Source of the DNA: Chitinispirillum alkaliphilum
Lineage (GTDB): Bacteria; Fibrobacterota; Chitinivibrionia; Chitinivibrionales; Chitinispirillaceae
NCBI GenBank assembly: GCA_001045525.1
Contig: LDWW01000030.1
Location: 1-40,405 of the forward strand
Length of the DNA: 40,405 nt
Reading direction: 5' to 3'
Part shown: piece by piece, positions 18,375 through 27,212 of the stretch
Numbering within the stretch: the first letter of the stretch is position 1
How the letters are laid out: every line of letters starts with the position of its first letter
Made by a program: the position numbers and the translations under genes
The notes under the pieces: generated by a model
Told to the model about the DNA's origin: nothing
Database searches by the model: none
Seen by the model: only the letters and a program-made list of their open reading frames with translations

Positions 18375-18552
18375 GTTCTCTTCTGAGCGGGGCGGTTTGT
18401 CGCTGAAAGGAATCGGCAGTGTGGTTGGGATGCAATCTGTGTTTCCCTGGGGGATTCCCCCGGTATTCCAGCCGGATAGGGGTGAAAGCCAAAAAGAGGT
18501 CCGGCCTGAAAACCGTGTGATAGCCAAAAGGGACAGTTTTGCAACAGCTTGA
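18340..18552 (+). CDS. Small Gly/Pro-containing protein overlapping the previous gene (70 aa)
   Basis: 70 aa from ATG 18340, with AGAGG 7 nt upstream, inside the end of the preceding gene. No signal peptide or membrane segment. The middle is GIGSVVGMQSVFPWGIPPVF and the C-terminus is basic and polar. It does not resemble a family I know. Its reality rests on the ribosome binding site, the coupled position and the terminator that follows 48 nt later. Confidence 0.5.
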   Translation: MTSTSKPTTGDKFSSERGGLSLKGIGSVVGMQSVFPWGIPPVFQPDRGESQKEVRPENRVIAKRDSFATA

Positions 18553-18599
18553 GAGGCACTGCCGTTATCTTTGCACATTTTTTTATCTGTAATAAAAGA

Positions 18600-18646
18600 G
18601 GGAAGCGGTACACAAGAATATATCTCGTATACCGCTTCCCTTTTTT
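18600..18646 (+). terminator. Strong terminator after the two small genes (may act in both directions)
   Basis: GGGAAGCGGTA (18600-18610) pairs with TACCGCTTCCC (18630-18640), followed by TTTTTT. On the opposite strand the stem is followed by TCTTTTATT, so it could also end the coiled-coil gene whose stop is at 18655. Confidence 0.88.
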
Positions 18647-18654
18647 CTATCTTC

Positions 18655-18966
18655 TCAGACTATCTTCTCTATAAGATTTCTGATACAGTTTTTTTCTTCA
18701 TCTATTTCCGACAGAGTCTGGGAGATTCTCTGCTCCTGCTCCTCAATGATTCTAAGTCTCCTCACAATATCGTCATGGATGAATTTTAGCTTCTTATCTG
18801 AAATTTCCCCCTGTTTTCCGTTTTCCTTCATTTCGGCAACGGGTGCCACATGCTGCAGCTCTGCCTGGGGTACTTGCTTTGGACCAGGTTCAAACTCCGG
18901 ATTGGGGAACCTGTCCTCCATCTCTATCTCCCGTATTCTTTTCCGTGTACTGGCACTCATAACCAT
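18655..18966 (-). CDS. Coiled-coil protein of unknown function
   Basis: 103 aa from ATG 18966, preferred over the ATG at 19017 because GGGAGG lies about 9 nt before it and the longer start has none. The N-terminus is basic (STRKRIREIEMEDRF). Residues about 30-60 are Pro/Glu-rich linker. The C-terminal 45 residues are a heptad-like coiled coil (LRIIEEQEQRISQTLSEID). There is no signal peptide, so it is probably cytoplasmic. No family recognised. Confidence 0.65.
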   Translation of the reverse strand: MVMSASTRKRIREIEMEDRFPNPEFEPGPKQVPQAELQHVAPVAEMKENGKQGEISDKKLKFIHDDIVRRLRIIEEQEQRISQTLSEIDEEKNCIRNLIEKIV

Positions 18967-19110
18967 ATCTTTAACCTCCCTCCCGCTTAAGTAAGCTAAC
19001 GCACTCTCTTGGGTCATCTATGGAGTTGCAGGACATAGCCTTTCTATATTATTACGTTTTTTTGAGGGGAATTAATCAGCTGCAGCACACGGTTTGGGCG
19101 GTTTTTGAGG

Positions 19111-19152
19111 AAAAAAGCAAAGGCCCCGGCAATCAGAATTACCGGGGCCTTT
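19111..19152 (-). terminator. Terminator of the tRNA-Pro/tRNA-Arg transcript
   Basis: On the minus strand AAAGGCCCCGG pairs perfectly with CCGGGGCCTTT over a 12-nt loop, followed by GCTTTTTT. It lies 16 nt beyond the 3' end of tRNA-Arg. Confidence 0.9.
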
Positions 19153-19167
19153 CTGAATATATGAATC

Positions 19168-19241
<74 letters not shown>

Positions 19242-19260
19242 ACAGCTTTAGCGTTAATGG

Positions 19261-19334
19261 TCGGGGTGGAGGGATTTGAACCCCCGACACCTTGGTCCCA
19301 AACCAAGTGCGCTACCAGACTGCGCTACACCCCG
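19261..19334 (-). tRNA. tRNA-Pro(TGG)
   Basis: The acceptor CGGGGTG pairs with CACCCCG, with discriminator A. The anticodon stem CTTGG/CCAAG carries loop TTTGGGA with anticodon TGG. The T-arm contains GGTTCAAATCC. CCA is not encoded. It is followed 20 nt later by tRNA-Arg on the same strand. Confidence 0.95.
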
Positions 19335-19413
19335 ACAAGGAGAAAAGAAAATAGTTTATAGTTTCTCTTAAAGGAAGAGTAATTATCAAGAATATAAAAA
19401 TTTTTCTCCCCAA

Positions 19414-19429
19414 TGGAAGAGTTTTTGCT
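19414..19429 (+). promoter_or_regulatory. Sigma-54-like -24/-12 element before the two-component genes
   Basis: TGGAAGAGTTTTTGCT has GG and GC separated by exactly 10 bp and a perfect TTGCT -12 box. The -24 box matches the consensus TGGCAC only in part. A transcript would begin about 45 nt before the GTG at 19485. Pattern match only, weaker than the element at 26412-26427. Confidence 0.4.
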
Positions 19430-19484
19430 TTAAAAACCAAAAGAGGTCGGTTGTCAGAGATAAATTGGGGGAGAAAACAACACC

Positions 19485-19925
19485 GTGGAACAGGAATTGT
19501 CCTACATTCTTCTGGTAGAGGATAATGAGAGCCATGCCCTTCTGGTGAAGCGTGGTCTTGAGCAATGCGGCAACAAGTGCAGGCTGGTCCATGTAACGGA
19601 TGGTGAAGATGGGTTGGATTATCTCTTCAACAGGAGAAGTTTCACCCAGGAGAGACGAAACCCCCGGCCCAAGTTTGTGTTTCTGGACCTCAGACTTCCC
19701 AGAATGGATGGGCTGGATGTGTTAAAGGAGATAAAATCCTCCGACTACACCCGTGACATTCCTGTTATCATACTCACAAGCTCAATGGCCGAACCGGATA
19801 TCGTAAGGGCATATTACTACAACGCCAACAGCTATCTGGTAAAACATATAGACTTCTCCCAATTCAGAAAACAGATAATCGACACTGTAGAGTATTGGAT
19901 TAACTGGAACATAACGCCACTTTGA
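19485..19925 (+). CDS. Single-domain response regulator (Rcp1-like)
   Basis: 146 aa, GTG start with GGGGAG about 11 nt upstream. It is a bare receiver domain: acidic pair E12/D13 in LLVEDNESHALL, phosphoacceptor D68 in FLDLRLPRMDG, T98 in IILTSS, and K120 in SYLVKH. There is no output domain. The insert between beta-2 and beta-3 and the ILTSS pattern match the small Rcp1-type regulators that accept phosphate from PAS/phytochrome-like kinases. The kinase gene follows 60 bp later on the same strand, so the two probably form a pair. Output would be through protein contacts or phosphorelay. Confidence 0.92.
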   Translation: MEQELSYILLVEDNESHALLVKRGLEQCGNKCRLVHVTDGEDGLDYLFNRRSFTQERRNPRPKFVFLDLRLPRMDGLDVLKEIKSSDYTRDIPVIILTSSMAEPDIVRAYYYNANSYLVKHIDFSQFRKQIIDTVEYWINWNITPL

Positions 19926-19985
19926 TTTAACGTTTTGACCACTTTTTTTCTCCGGATAAGTCCAAGGGAGAGTGCATCTGTGTTG

Positions 19986-21935
19986 ATGAAAAACAGACCC
20001 TTTTTACGCATACTCCTCTGGAGCGTACCATTTTTCATCATAATCGTACTCTTGTTTCAAAGCCACTCTGGCTACCGCAGACAACAAGAACTGCTGGTTG
20101 AGGTTATCAGGAGCAGAAATAATCATGTCGGGGAGCAGATTCTAATGAGGCTCGACCTGCTGTTTTTCGAACGTGTCAAGGACATAACTCACCTTGCAAC
20201 GATTATAAATAGTAACGGCCTGGAAGAGAGGAGGTTTTTAAGCGATGCAGAAGGAATTTTATCAAGAGAGCCGGGGTATGAGAGTATAGGCTTTTTCTCC
20301 CTTACAGGAGATCTTCTCTTCTCCGTTCCGCAAATCAACACCTATCTGCAGAAGGTCAGTCCCGGTACTGTTTCCAAAGCCTTAGAAGATACCTCTGCAA
20401 TATTTACTCCTCCCATTGCTGTTCAGAATGAGAAAGTATTCACAGTGGGAATTTTAGTTCCTGTTCCACAGACCGGAGTAGCAGCCGGGATGCTGCGGAT
20501 TGAAAAAATCATCCTGGAAGTTATAAAAGAGACTACCCCCTACCCCCAATACGCTGAGGTATATATAGAAAACAGAAGCATATCCGGGTCTCCAATGTGC
20601 AAAGATTCAGAAAATAACACCCGGTCTCAAAGATATGTAACATCCTTTATATCCAAGGAGATAATGGGGCTTCAATGGGGTGTGAGAATTATCAGACCGG
20701 TGGAGGGAAGATATGAGAGGCTTTTTGAAGAGGGCAGATTAAGGTACATAATAACTCAGATTGCAGTTCTATTTGCAGGCGGGTTGTTGTTTCTCTCTTT
20801 TGCCGCCCTTTCAAGGGCTGAGTCGAGTGAAAAGCGCCTTGAAATTTCTGAGGGGCGATACCGGAGACTAACCGAAAACGCAAGGGATCTGATTTTTAGA
20901 TTCAATTGTTCAGAGAAAAGGTTTGAATACGTGAGCCCCGCCTCACTTGACCTCACAGGCTATGCCCCGGAGGACTTCTACTCAAACCCCGCTGTTTTGG
21001 AGCAGATCATTGCTCCGGAGTGGAGGGGGTACTGGGATCAGAGCTGGAAAAATCTTGTTGAGGAGGGAAAAGCGGAGTCGGTTTATGAGTTTAGAATTAT
21101 CGGCAAAGACAAGCAGAGCAGATGGCTCCATTTTCGTGCAGTGGTGATTTTTGGGGAAATGCAAGATCACCCCTTTGCAATAGAGGGAACGGTCACCGAC
21201 ATAACAGAGCTCAAAACAGCCCTCGAGGAACGGGAAAAACTGATAAATGAACTTGAGGCAAAAAACGCAGAACTTGAACGTTTCGCCTACACCATCTCTC
21301 ATGAGCTAAAAACCCCACTTATCACCATACGTGGTTTTTTGGGGTACCTGGTCAAAGAGGCTCAGGAGGGGGATATTGGTGGCTTATATCAGGATGTGTC
21401 ACTTATCAGAACCGCCACCGACACCATGAACAAGCTCCTTGAGGGACTTATTGAACTGACCCGTGTGGGGCGTTCGCCGGTAGAGCCTGAAGTGGTGGAT
21501 CTTGCCGATCTTGCCAGGGAAGTTTTGAATAAATTCAGACGCATTATAAATGAGAAAAATATTGATATTTCTATCTCAGATGATATGCCCCCGGTGTATG
21601 GCAATAAGATGGAGTTTTCCGAACTAATAATAAACCTGATTGAAAACGGGATAAAATTCATGGGAGACAGACCCGACCCCAAAATCCGGGTTGGGTGGTA
21701 CAGGGAAAATCAGGATGTAATTTTTTATGTCCGGGATAACGGTATAGGGATAGAGAGAAAATACCAGGAGAGGATATTTGGAATATTCAACAAACTCGAC
21801 CCCAGATCTGATGGTGCAGGGGTAGGACTGTCTTTGGCCAGGAGGATTGTAGTTTCACACGGAGGATGGATCCGGGTGCGCTCTGAAGGCCCTGGGAAGG
21901 GAAGTAGTTTCGAATTTACCCTTCCCCTGGCCTGA
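19986..21935 (+). CDS. Membrane-bound PAS sensor histidine kinase
   Basis: About 649 aa from ATG 19986; a TTG at 19935 in the same frame is less likely. TM1 lies near residues 8-26. An extracytoplasmic sensor region of about 230 residues follows, then TM2 near residues 260-280. A PAS domain (about 290-410) opens GRYRRLTENARDLIFRF. The HisKA H-box is FAYTISHELKTP (about 435-446). The HATPase has an N-box (ELIINLIENGIKFM), G1 (DNGIGIERK) and G2 (GAGVGLSLARR). All key residues are present. The kinase domain is of the subtype that often pairs with single-domain regulators such as the neighbour upstream. The ligand is unknown. Confidence 0.92.
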   Translation: MKNRPFLRILLWSVPFFIIIVLLFQSHSGYRRQQELLVEVIRSRNNHVGEQILMRLDLLFFERVKDITHLATIINSNGLEERRFLSDAEGILSREPGYESIGFFSLTGDLLFSVPQINTYLQKVSPGTVSKALEDTSAIFTPPIAVQNEKVFTVGILVPVPQTGVAAGMLRIEKIILEVIKETTPYPQYAEVYIENRSISGSPMCKDSENNTRSQRYVTSFISKEIMGLQWGVRIIRPVEGRYERLFEEGRLRYIITQIAVLFAGGLLFLSFAALSRAESSEKRLEISEGRYRRLTENARDLIFRFNCSEKRFEYVSPASLDLTGYAPEDFYSNPAVLEQIIAPEWRGYWDQSWKNLVEEGKAESVYEFRIIGKDKQSRWLHFRAVVIFGEMQDHPFAIEGTVTDITELKTALEEREKLINELEAKNAELERFAYTISHELKTPLITIRGFLGYLVKEAQEGDIGGLYQDVSLIRTATDTMNKLLEGLIELTRVGRSPVEPEVVDLADLAREVLNKFRRIINEKNIDISISDDMPPVYGNKMEFSELIINLIENGIKFMGDRPDPKIRVGWYRENQDVIFYVRDNGIGIERKYQERIFGIFNKLDPRSDGAGVGLSLARRIVVSHGGWIRVRSEGPGKGSSFEFTLPLA

Positions 21936-21974
21936 ATAGCACAAACACTGACTCTACACTACCATCTCTAAATC

Positions 21975-24900
21975 TTAACTGCAACCGGTAAGTGAACCCT
22001 CCTTTTCCAACCTTTTTGGAGAACACTGAGTCTTTTGGAGCTGTTCTGGTTTGTCTGTTTTCGCCAGCTTACTGTGGAGCCGTTCAACCTGGAGACAGAA
22101 AGCTTCTATTCTCGATTCGATTATTTGTGGGAAAGGATTTCCGTCACTTTCAATTGTTAAAAAGGGCAGGAAGTTAATGTTATCCCTGACCTCTGTTTTC
22201 CCCCAAATTTTCTGATCAAGAAACCTTTTGTTTTCAACAGTGGCTTCAGCAGAGAGTACCCCTTCAACTACACGAGTGGGCATGCATGCAAAGGGGCCAA
22301 TCTGTATTGCACCATGGGTTGAGTGGAGAATATCTCTGAAAAAGCTACCTGTTACCAAAATAGCCTCACCGGTAAGTCGGGGGTCAAAAAAGTGTTTGCC
22401 GTAATTTATGATCTCCTTCATGTTTGTCATCTCAAATGTGTAGAGTCCTGAAGTTTCCATAATGCTCTTGATTTTTTTCTCCAGTCTGTGTTGAAGAAAC
22501 ACCCTGGCTCTGAATTCAAGAGTGGATTTAATATCAAACTGAGCTTCAAAAATCCCCTCATTTACATTATAGTCACAGTACTCCAGCCACTCAAAGACAG
22601 GAGCTTTTCTGACCACTATGTCTTTGCTTTGAAGTCGCTGGATGAGATCCTGGGAGGAGAAGTTGTCTCTTCGCACAAAAATCTCTCCCAGAAGGGATAC
22701 CTTTTTTGCCTTTGAAAGGGGGTATTTCAGAGGAATCAAAGAGAGTTTTTTTGCCGCCTCCCCAAGTTGCCGGAAGAGATTACCGGTGTGTCCCGATTTG
22801 AACATTGCCACAATCTTACCCCACTCGCCGGAAAAGATTTTCTCAGCTGATTGTTTGTCGACTGCCAGCACATCCAGGGCGTTCTTAACATCTTCCATAC
22901 AGTCTGAGACTATAATGGATTTGAGTACATTGAGAGCATCTTTAACCGCAAGTCCTGCATATCCGTTTTCGTTTGTCAGTGACAGCAGGGCTACATTGGG
23001 GATTCGCAGTTTTTCAATTAATCTGCTAATGTAAATGTTATATTGAGTGAGCCGGCAATTGCCCCCGCTTGTAGGCATAAAGTACACCAGATTTTCATCT
23101 TCCCTTTTCTTTTTTATGTAGTTAAGAAGACCTCCGGTTGTTAATATCAGGGGCAGACACTCTTTACAGGATGCATGCCCTTTTCCAAGCTTCATCACTT
23201 CACTGTCGTAAACAGGGGTGCTTGAAGCTCTGATTCCTGCACCGGAGAAGGTGGCTGCGATCAGTTCGCTTGACAGTTCACCCATCGACGGGAAAAGGAG
23301 ATGCACGCTTGGATCGGTTAATTCAAACCGCGAGTTTTGGCTCGATATAAAAACCGGTTTCTTTTCATAAGAGATCCGGGCAGGAATGAAAGGTGTCTGC
23401 TGCACAGGGTTTTTTTCCAGTTTTCTGAAAATATCGACGATGTCAAGAAATGCTTCGATTCTGGTATCCACTCCCGCATCCGCAGTATGGCTGTCGAGTT
23501 CCAGTGTAAGGGATGGTTTGCTTTTCATGATATCCCTAAAGTAGCCGGTAAGAAAAGAGTCCGGGCCACAGCTGAAATTTGTAATATATGCTCCGAAGAG
23601 CTGCGGGTGTCGCTCAACGAAAAGAGCTGCTTTCATTATATTCTGGCCAATTGCCCAGTTCATATCCATCGGGCACTTCTCATTTTCAAAAGGAAGAAAG
23701 TCCCATGGGATAATCGTTATGCCCCGTGATGCGAATTTGGCGGGTATTCCCAAATTCCCATCTTCGGAGAATGCATTGTAGGGTCTTCCAAACAAAACGA
23801 TTGCAGTTTGGTCGGGATCGCTCTCGATATCCTGTAAAATTTTCTTACCATGCTGTTTTAGTTTCTGGTTGAATCTGTTTTGCGCCTTAAGGGCTTTATG
23901 GTAAGCTGATGCGCCCTCAAATTCTGTGTATCCGCAGGCGTGGGCAATTGAGGCAAATACAGAGGTTTGGGATTCGTAGCCCTGGGAGAAATCCAGCACC
24001 GGTGAGAGAAACCCGGTAGATATCATCATATCTTTAAAAGCACTTTTTAGAAAGTAAGGTTCACTTTGCAGAAGAAGGCAGGTACATTGATGTTCCCTTC
24101 TTCTTGTTGGGGCATTTTCAACATACAACTCAACCACTTTGGGAAGAAAAAGGAAATCAGGTTTCTCCTCTAACAGGCTGTAGAGAGCTCCGTGTGCTAT
24201 TTCTGCCGGAAAGCAGTAGGAGGAGCGCTTTCGTTTCATCCCCTTGGGGTCTATTCTGCCCGAGGTAACCACTTTCAGTCCCAGCTCTGAGAAAAAGGTG
24301 GAGTATAATGGAAAGAGCATATTGGTTAAAAAAGAGCGGTTGATTCCAACTGTCTTGGAATCATTTCCGGCTTTCTGAGTGAAATCATTGAACAGGAATT
24401 GTTGTCTTTTTGCCACTATATTGTATTTGTCTCTGTCGTGTTTGACATTGTGCAGCTGGTTATAGTACTTGTTGCAGGCGCCGCCGAAAGGATACTTTTT
24501 GTTTTCTATTATTAATGTGTTAATCTCACAGTTTCTGTCGCATCGTTCCCCACCCCCTGCGCACCTGAACTGCCTGCCCTGAGCCACCTCTCTATTAATT
24601 AGGGTACCGAGATTAAAAGATGCCTTTTCGATAAGACCATCGTTAATTCTTTTCTTAATTTCAAGAGCCACCCCAAATGCCCCCATCAGCCCCGGCTCAG
24701 GAGGAACCACAATAGGCTTACCTATAAGATTTGCCATCGCCAGAGGGATAGCTTTGTTGTAGCACACCCCACCCTGCATAAAGATTTTCTCTCCACAGGG
24801 TCGCTGTCCCTTGACTCTGTTTACATAGTTCATACAGATAGAGTACACCAGGCCAGCAATGATATCTTCTTTTGATATCCCCTCATGTGAAGCGGTCTGG

Positions 24901-26333
24901 ATGTCAGAAGAGATAAAGGCAGCACACTGATCATTGAAATTTGGAGGAGCGGTGCTTCTGAGTGCAATAGATTCTATTTCTCTGTAGCCGGTGCTGAGAG
25001 TCTCCCCTGCGGATTCTTCAAGAAACGAACCTGTGCCGGCCGAACAGGCTTCATTCATTGCGTAATCTGAAGCCACACCATTGGTGAGGAATGTGTATTT
25101 GGCGTCCTGTCCCCCGATTTCAAAAATTGTGGTAACATCCTTGTCAAAGAAGGCAGACGCTGCAGCATGGGCTATTATTTCATTAATAACTCCCCTTGTG
25201 CCGGCATGAAGTCCCGCGATTTGCCTTCCGGAGCCGGTAGTGCCCAGTCCGACAATAGTAACAGGTACGGGGATCTGTTTTAGGAGAGCTTTGTAGCAAT
25301 TCCTTGATGCCTCAATGGGGTTGCCGTTTGTCCTTAGGTAAACAGATGCCACTATGGAATTATCCCTGGTTCTGAGTGCTATTGCTTTGGTTGTGGTTGA
25401 TCCAACATCAAGACCGATTATGAGTGTATCATCTTTCCGTGCTTTTTCGATTTGAATCGATTTAAAGTCAACCATTGATTTACTATCAAGAATAGGAGGA
25501 AGGGAGTTAAACGAAACCGAATCTTTTTTAAACAGATCATTTTCATTTAAATGAAGGGGTGATTTTTGTATCATGGCATACCAGGCAGCACCTACAGCTT
25601 CGAAAACATCTGCAAAGTCGGGAACAATCAATTTGCTGATATTTTCTCCCACCATTCTCATAATGACATTGTTATTAGTGATTCCGCCCGTGGCAATCAG
25701 GCCATTATCCGGGACCTTTTGCAAAAGGTCGAGAATTTTCTCACTCATCATACGGCAAAGTCCGGCAGACACCCTGCCTACCGGTATACCTTTGTTCAAT
25801 GCATGGGTACAGTCACTTTTGCAAAACACTGAACATCTTCCTGATACACTGAAAGGTTGTGCCTTTTCTGCCAGCTCTACTGCTTCTTTGGTGGAAATGT
25901 CCATGCGCTGAATTTGTTGAAGAAAAAACTCTCCGGTCCCGGAGGCACATTTATTGCCCGTTTCAACCGAAGAGATTGCTCCATCCTGGTCTAAGGCGTA
26001 TATAATGAAATTTTCTGCACCAAGTGAGGCAACGGCCCCGACATTCTCAAAAATGTTATTCTGTTTCATAAATTGAAGAGCATGTTCAACCGATTCAGGC
26101 TCAGTAATTGATGGAGCATTCACCATTGTTCTGAATTTCCTGCCTGTTATCATGATATGATCATGAGTTTTGAGATCGATTTTTTTGATCAGGTTCTTAA
26201 AAGTTTCTCTTGGATTGCCATTATGAGGGGTATTCCATTTATTCGTAATTTTTGTAATATCGTCAGATTTTGTTAACTGAACAGTCTTGATAGCAGAAGA
26301 TCCAAAACATATTCCCAGGGATTTAGTAGACAT
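21975..26333 (-). CDS. Giant acyl-CoA dehydratase activase-like protein with two ASKHA ATPase domains
   Basis: 1452 aa. ATG 26333 has GAGGAG 6 nt upstream. ASKHA domain 1 is about residues 1-260 (GICFGSSAIKTV; CASGTGEFF; SVFCKSDC). ASKHA domain 2 is about 305-570 (GLDVGSTTTKAIAL; EIGGQDAKY; NEACSAGTGSF). A Cys-rich link follows at about 585-640 (CAGGGERCDRNC). Next come a DUF2229-like domain from about 660 (VGINRSF; EHQCTC near 747) and a C-terminal part with more conserved Cys (FSCGPDSF; ASCKECLP). Related activators (HgdC, BadF) use ATP and a 4Fe-4S cluster to inject an electron into 2-hydroxyacyl-CoA dehydratases or benzoyl-CoA reductases. No dehydratase subunit lies nearby, so the client is unknown. 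A sigma-54 promoter precedes it. Confidence 0.9.
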   Translation of the reverse strand: MSTKSLGICFGSSAIKTVQLTKSDDITKITNKWNTPHNGNPRETFKNLIKKIDLKTHDHIMITGRKFRTMVNAPSITEPESVEHALQFMKQNNIFENVGAVASLGAENFIIYALDQDGAISSVETGNKCASGTGEFFLQQIQRMDISTKEAVELAEKAQPFSVSGRCSVFCKSDCTHALNKGIPVGRVSAGLCRMMSEKILDLLQKVPDNGLIATGGITNNNVIMRMVGENISKLIVPDFADVFEAVGAAWYAMIQKSPLHLNENDLFKKDSVSFNSLPPILDSKSMVDFKSIQIEKARKDDTLIIGLDVGSTTTKAIALRTRDNSIVASVYLRTNGNPIEASRNCYKALLKQIPVPVTIVGLGTTGSGRQIAGLHAGTRGVINEIIAHAAASAFFDKDVTTIFEIGGQDAKYTFLTNGVASDYAMNEACSAGTGSFLEESAGETLSTGYREIESIALRSTAPPNFNDQCAAFISSDIQTASHEGISKEDIIAGLVYSICMNYVNRVKGQRPCGEKIFMQGGVCYNKAIPLAMANLIGKPIVVPPEPGLMGAFGVALEIKKRINDGLIEKASFNLGTLINREVAQGRQFRCAGGGERCDRNCEINTLIIENKKYPFGGACNKYYNQLHNVKHDRDKYNIVAKRQQFLFNDFTQKAGNDSKTVGINRSFLTNMLFPLYSTFFSELGLKVVTSGRIDPKGMKRKRSSYCFPAEIAHGALYSLLEEKPDFLFLPKVVELYVENAPTRRREHQCTCLLLQSEPYFLKSAFKDMMISTGFLSPVLDFSQGYESQTSVFASIAHACGYTEFEGASAYHKALKAQNRFNQKLKQHGKKILQDIESDPDQTAIVLFGRPYNAFSEDGNLGIPAKFASRGITIIPWDFLPFENEKCPMDMNWAIGQNIMKAALFVERHPQLFGAYITNFSCGPDSFLTGYFRDIMKSKPSLTLELDSHTADAGVDTRIEAFLDIVDIFRKLEKNPVQQTPFIPARISYEKKPVFISSQNSRFELTDPSVHLLFPSMGELSSELIAATFSGAGIRASSTPVYDSEVMKLGKGHASCKECLPLILTTGGLLNYIKKKREDENLVYFMPTSGGNCRLTQYNIYISRLIEKLRIPNVALLSLTNENGYAGLAVKDALNVLKSIIVSDCMEDVKNALDVLAVDKQSAEKIFSGEWGKIVAMFKSGHTGNLFRQLGEAAKKLSLIPLKYPLSKAKKVSLLGEIFVRRDNFSSQDLIQRLQSKDIVVRKAPVFEWLEYCDYNVNEGIFEAQFDIKSTLEFRARVFLQHRLEKKIKSIMETSGLYTFEMTNMKEIINYGKHFFDPRLTGEAILVTGSFFRDILHSTHGAIQIGPFACMPTRVVEGVLSAEATVENKRFLDQKIWGKTEVRDNINFLPFLTIESDGNPFPQIIESRIEAFCLQVERLHSKLAKTDKPEQLQKTQCSPKRLEKEGSLTGCS

Positions 26334-26411
26334 AATGCTCCTCGCTAAGGTTAGTCGGTTAATTGTGAGAGAGGGAAGAGGTTTGAGTTTGAGCCCGGAG
26401 TGGTTTGGCCT

Positions 26412-26427
26412 TGCAAATACTGTGCCT
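26412..26427 (-). promoter_or_regulatory. Sigma-54 -24/-12 promoter of the activase gene
   Basis: On the minus strand AGGCACAGTATTTGCA matches the consensus TGGCACG-N4-TTGCA at nearly every position. GG and GC are separated by exactly 10 bp. Transcription would begin about 65-70 nt before the ATG at 26333. This would need a bacterial enhancer-binding protein such as the FHA-GAF-AAA+ protein in this window. Pattern match; not proven. Confidence 0.65.
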
Positions 26428-26431
26428 GTCC

Positions 26432-26445
26432 GGGGGGGGGGGGGG
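26432..26445. repeat. G14 homopolymer abutting the activase promoter
   Basis: Fourteen consecutive G on the plus strand (C14 in the direction of the activase gene), ending 4 bp upstream of the sigma-54 -24 element. Runs of this length are slippage-prone. Changes in length would alter the spacing between upstream activator sites and the promoter. Confidence 0.85.
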
Positions 26446-26693
26446 AATTCTCAGTTGTTTTGGCAGATATACCTTGGAAAAATGATCATGCCGTAACAGA
26501 AAATCGAGCCGTTGAAAATCTGTATCCCACAATGATACATGATGGAATCGAAAAAATCCCTGTAAGTGATATTTGCACCCGATCCGCTGTTTTATACTTC
26601 TGGGTTACCAGTCCGAAATTGCAGGAAGGTCTTTTTCTCCCGTCGAGCTTTTTGCGAGGAAGGGGTGGGAAGGTGGTAATGAAATAATTTGTT

Positions 26694-27212
26694 TCAATCA
26701 AAAAACGATTCTGATTTTTTATGTATTCTCAAATCTGGTTCTTCATTTAAATTCAAAATGGAAATACTATCCCCAGCGCTTGTTGTGACCGAATAACTCT
26801 CGAAATCGCTCCTACTGATTTCGATTTTTACACTGTTTTCTACTTGAAATGAAAAGTATACTTTCGCAAACACCTCTACAAAATCATGTGCCTCCATATC
26901 TGGGAATAATATTCGTAATTCTTTGATATCCACTCTATTATTAGGCTCATGTAATAGCTTTTTGTTCTTTTGATCTGCAAAATAAATTAGAGGCGTTTTA
27001 GGTGAAAACTTGGGGGCGACCACCTTTAGCAATATAAAATCCCTATTTTTTACAAGAGTATCAACAAGTACATCTTTTTTCGAAACACGAATATTTGTTC
27101 TTCGTATGTAGTCTGTAACTATATCCATTTTCGCACATGTCTTTCCAGTAAACATAACAACCAATAGAGCAAAAGTACATTTTATTAACACCATATTACC
27201 GTATTTTTTCAT
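26694..27212 (-). CDS. Secreted protein of unknown function, candidate immunity partner of an Rhs toxin
   Basis: 172 aa. Residues 1-28 look like a signal peptide (KKYGNMVLIK, then a hydrophobic core, cleavage near TCA). The rest is a mixed alpha/beta domain without recognised motifs. Its ATG overlaps (ATGA) the stop of a short open frame ending MNQGKLHTCPKRSNK, which appears to be the end of the upstream Rhs remnant. A gene coupled to the 3' end of an Rhs/polymorphic toxin is often the cognate immunity gene. A secreted immunity protein would imply a toxin acting in the periplasm. This is inferred from position only. Confidence 0.6.
   Translation of the reverse strand: MKKYGNMVLIKCTFALLVVMFTGKTCAKMDIVTDYIRRTNIRVSKKDVLVDTLVKNRDFILLKVVAPKFSPKTPLIYFADQKNKKLLHEPNNRVDIKELRILFPDMEAHDFVEVFAKVYFSFQVENSVKIEISRSDFESYSVTTSAGDSISILNLNEEPDLRIHKKSESFFD

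Larger units (their letters stand above)
26334..26693. other. Regulatory region of the activase gene
   Basis: 360 bp with no gene. It contains the sigma-54-like promoter (26412-26427) and a run of 14 G (26432-26445). No clear terminator of the upstream gene (stop at 26694) is visible, so some readthrough into the activase gene is possible. Open frames on either strand are not protein-like. Confidence 0.5.

Noticed and set aside
18066-18578. 170-aa minus-strand open frame
   Set aside because: It is antisense to two small genes that have ribosome binding sites. Its composition is not protein-like and it has no Shine-Dalgarno.
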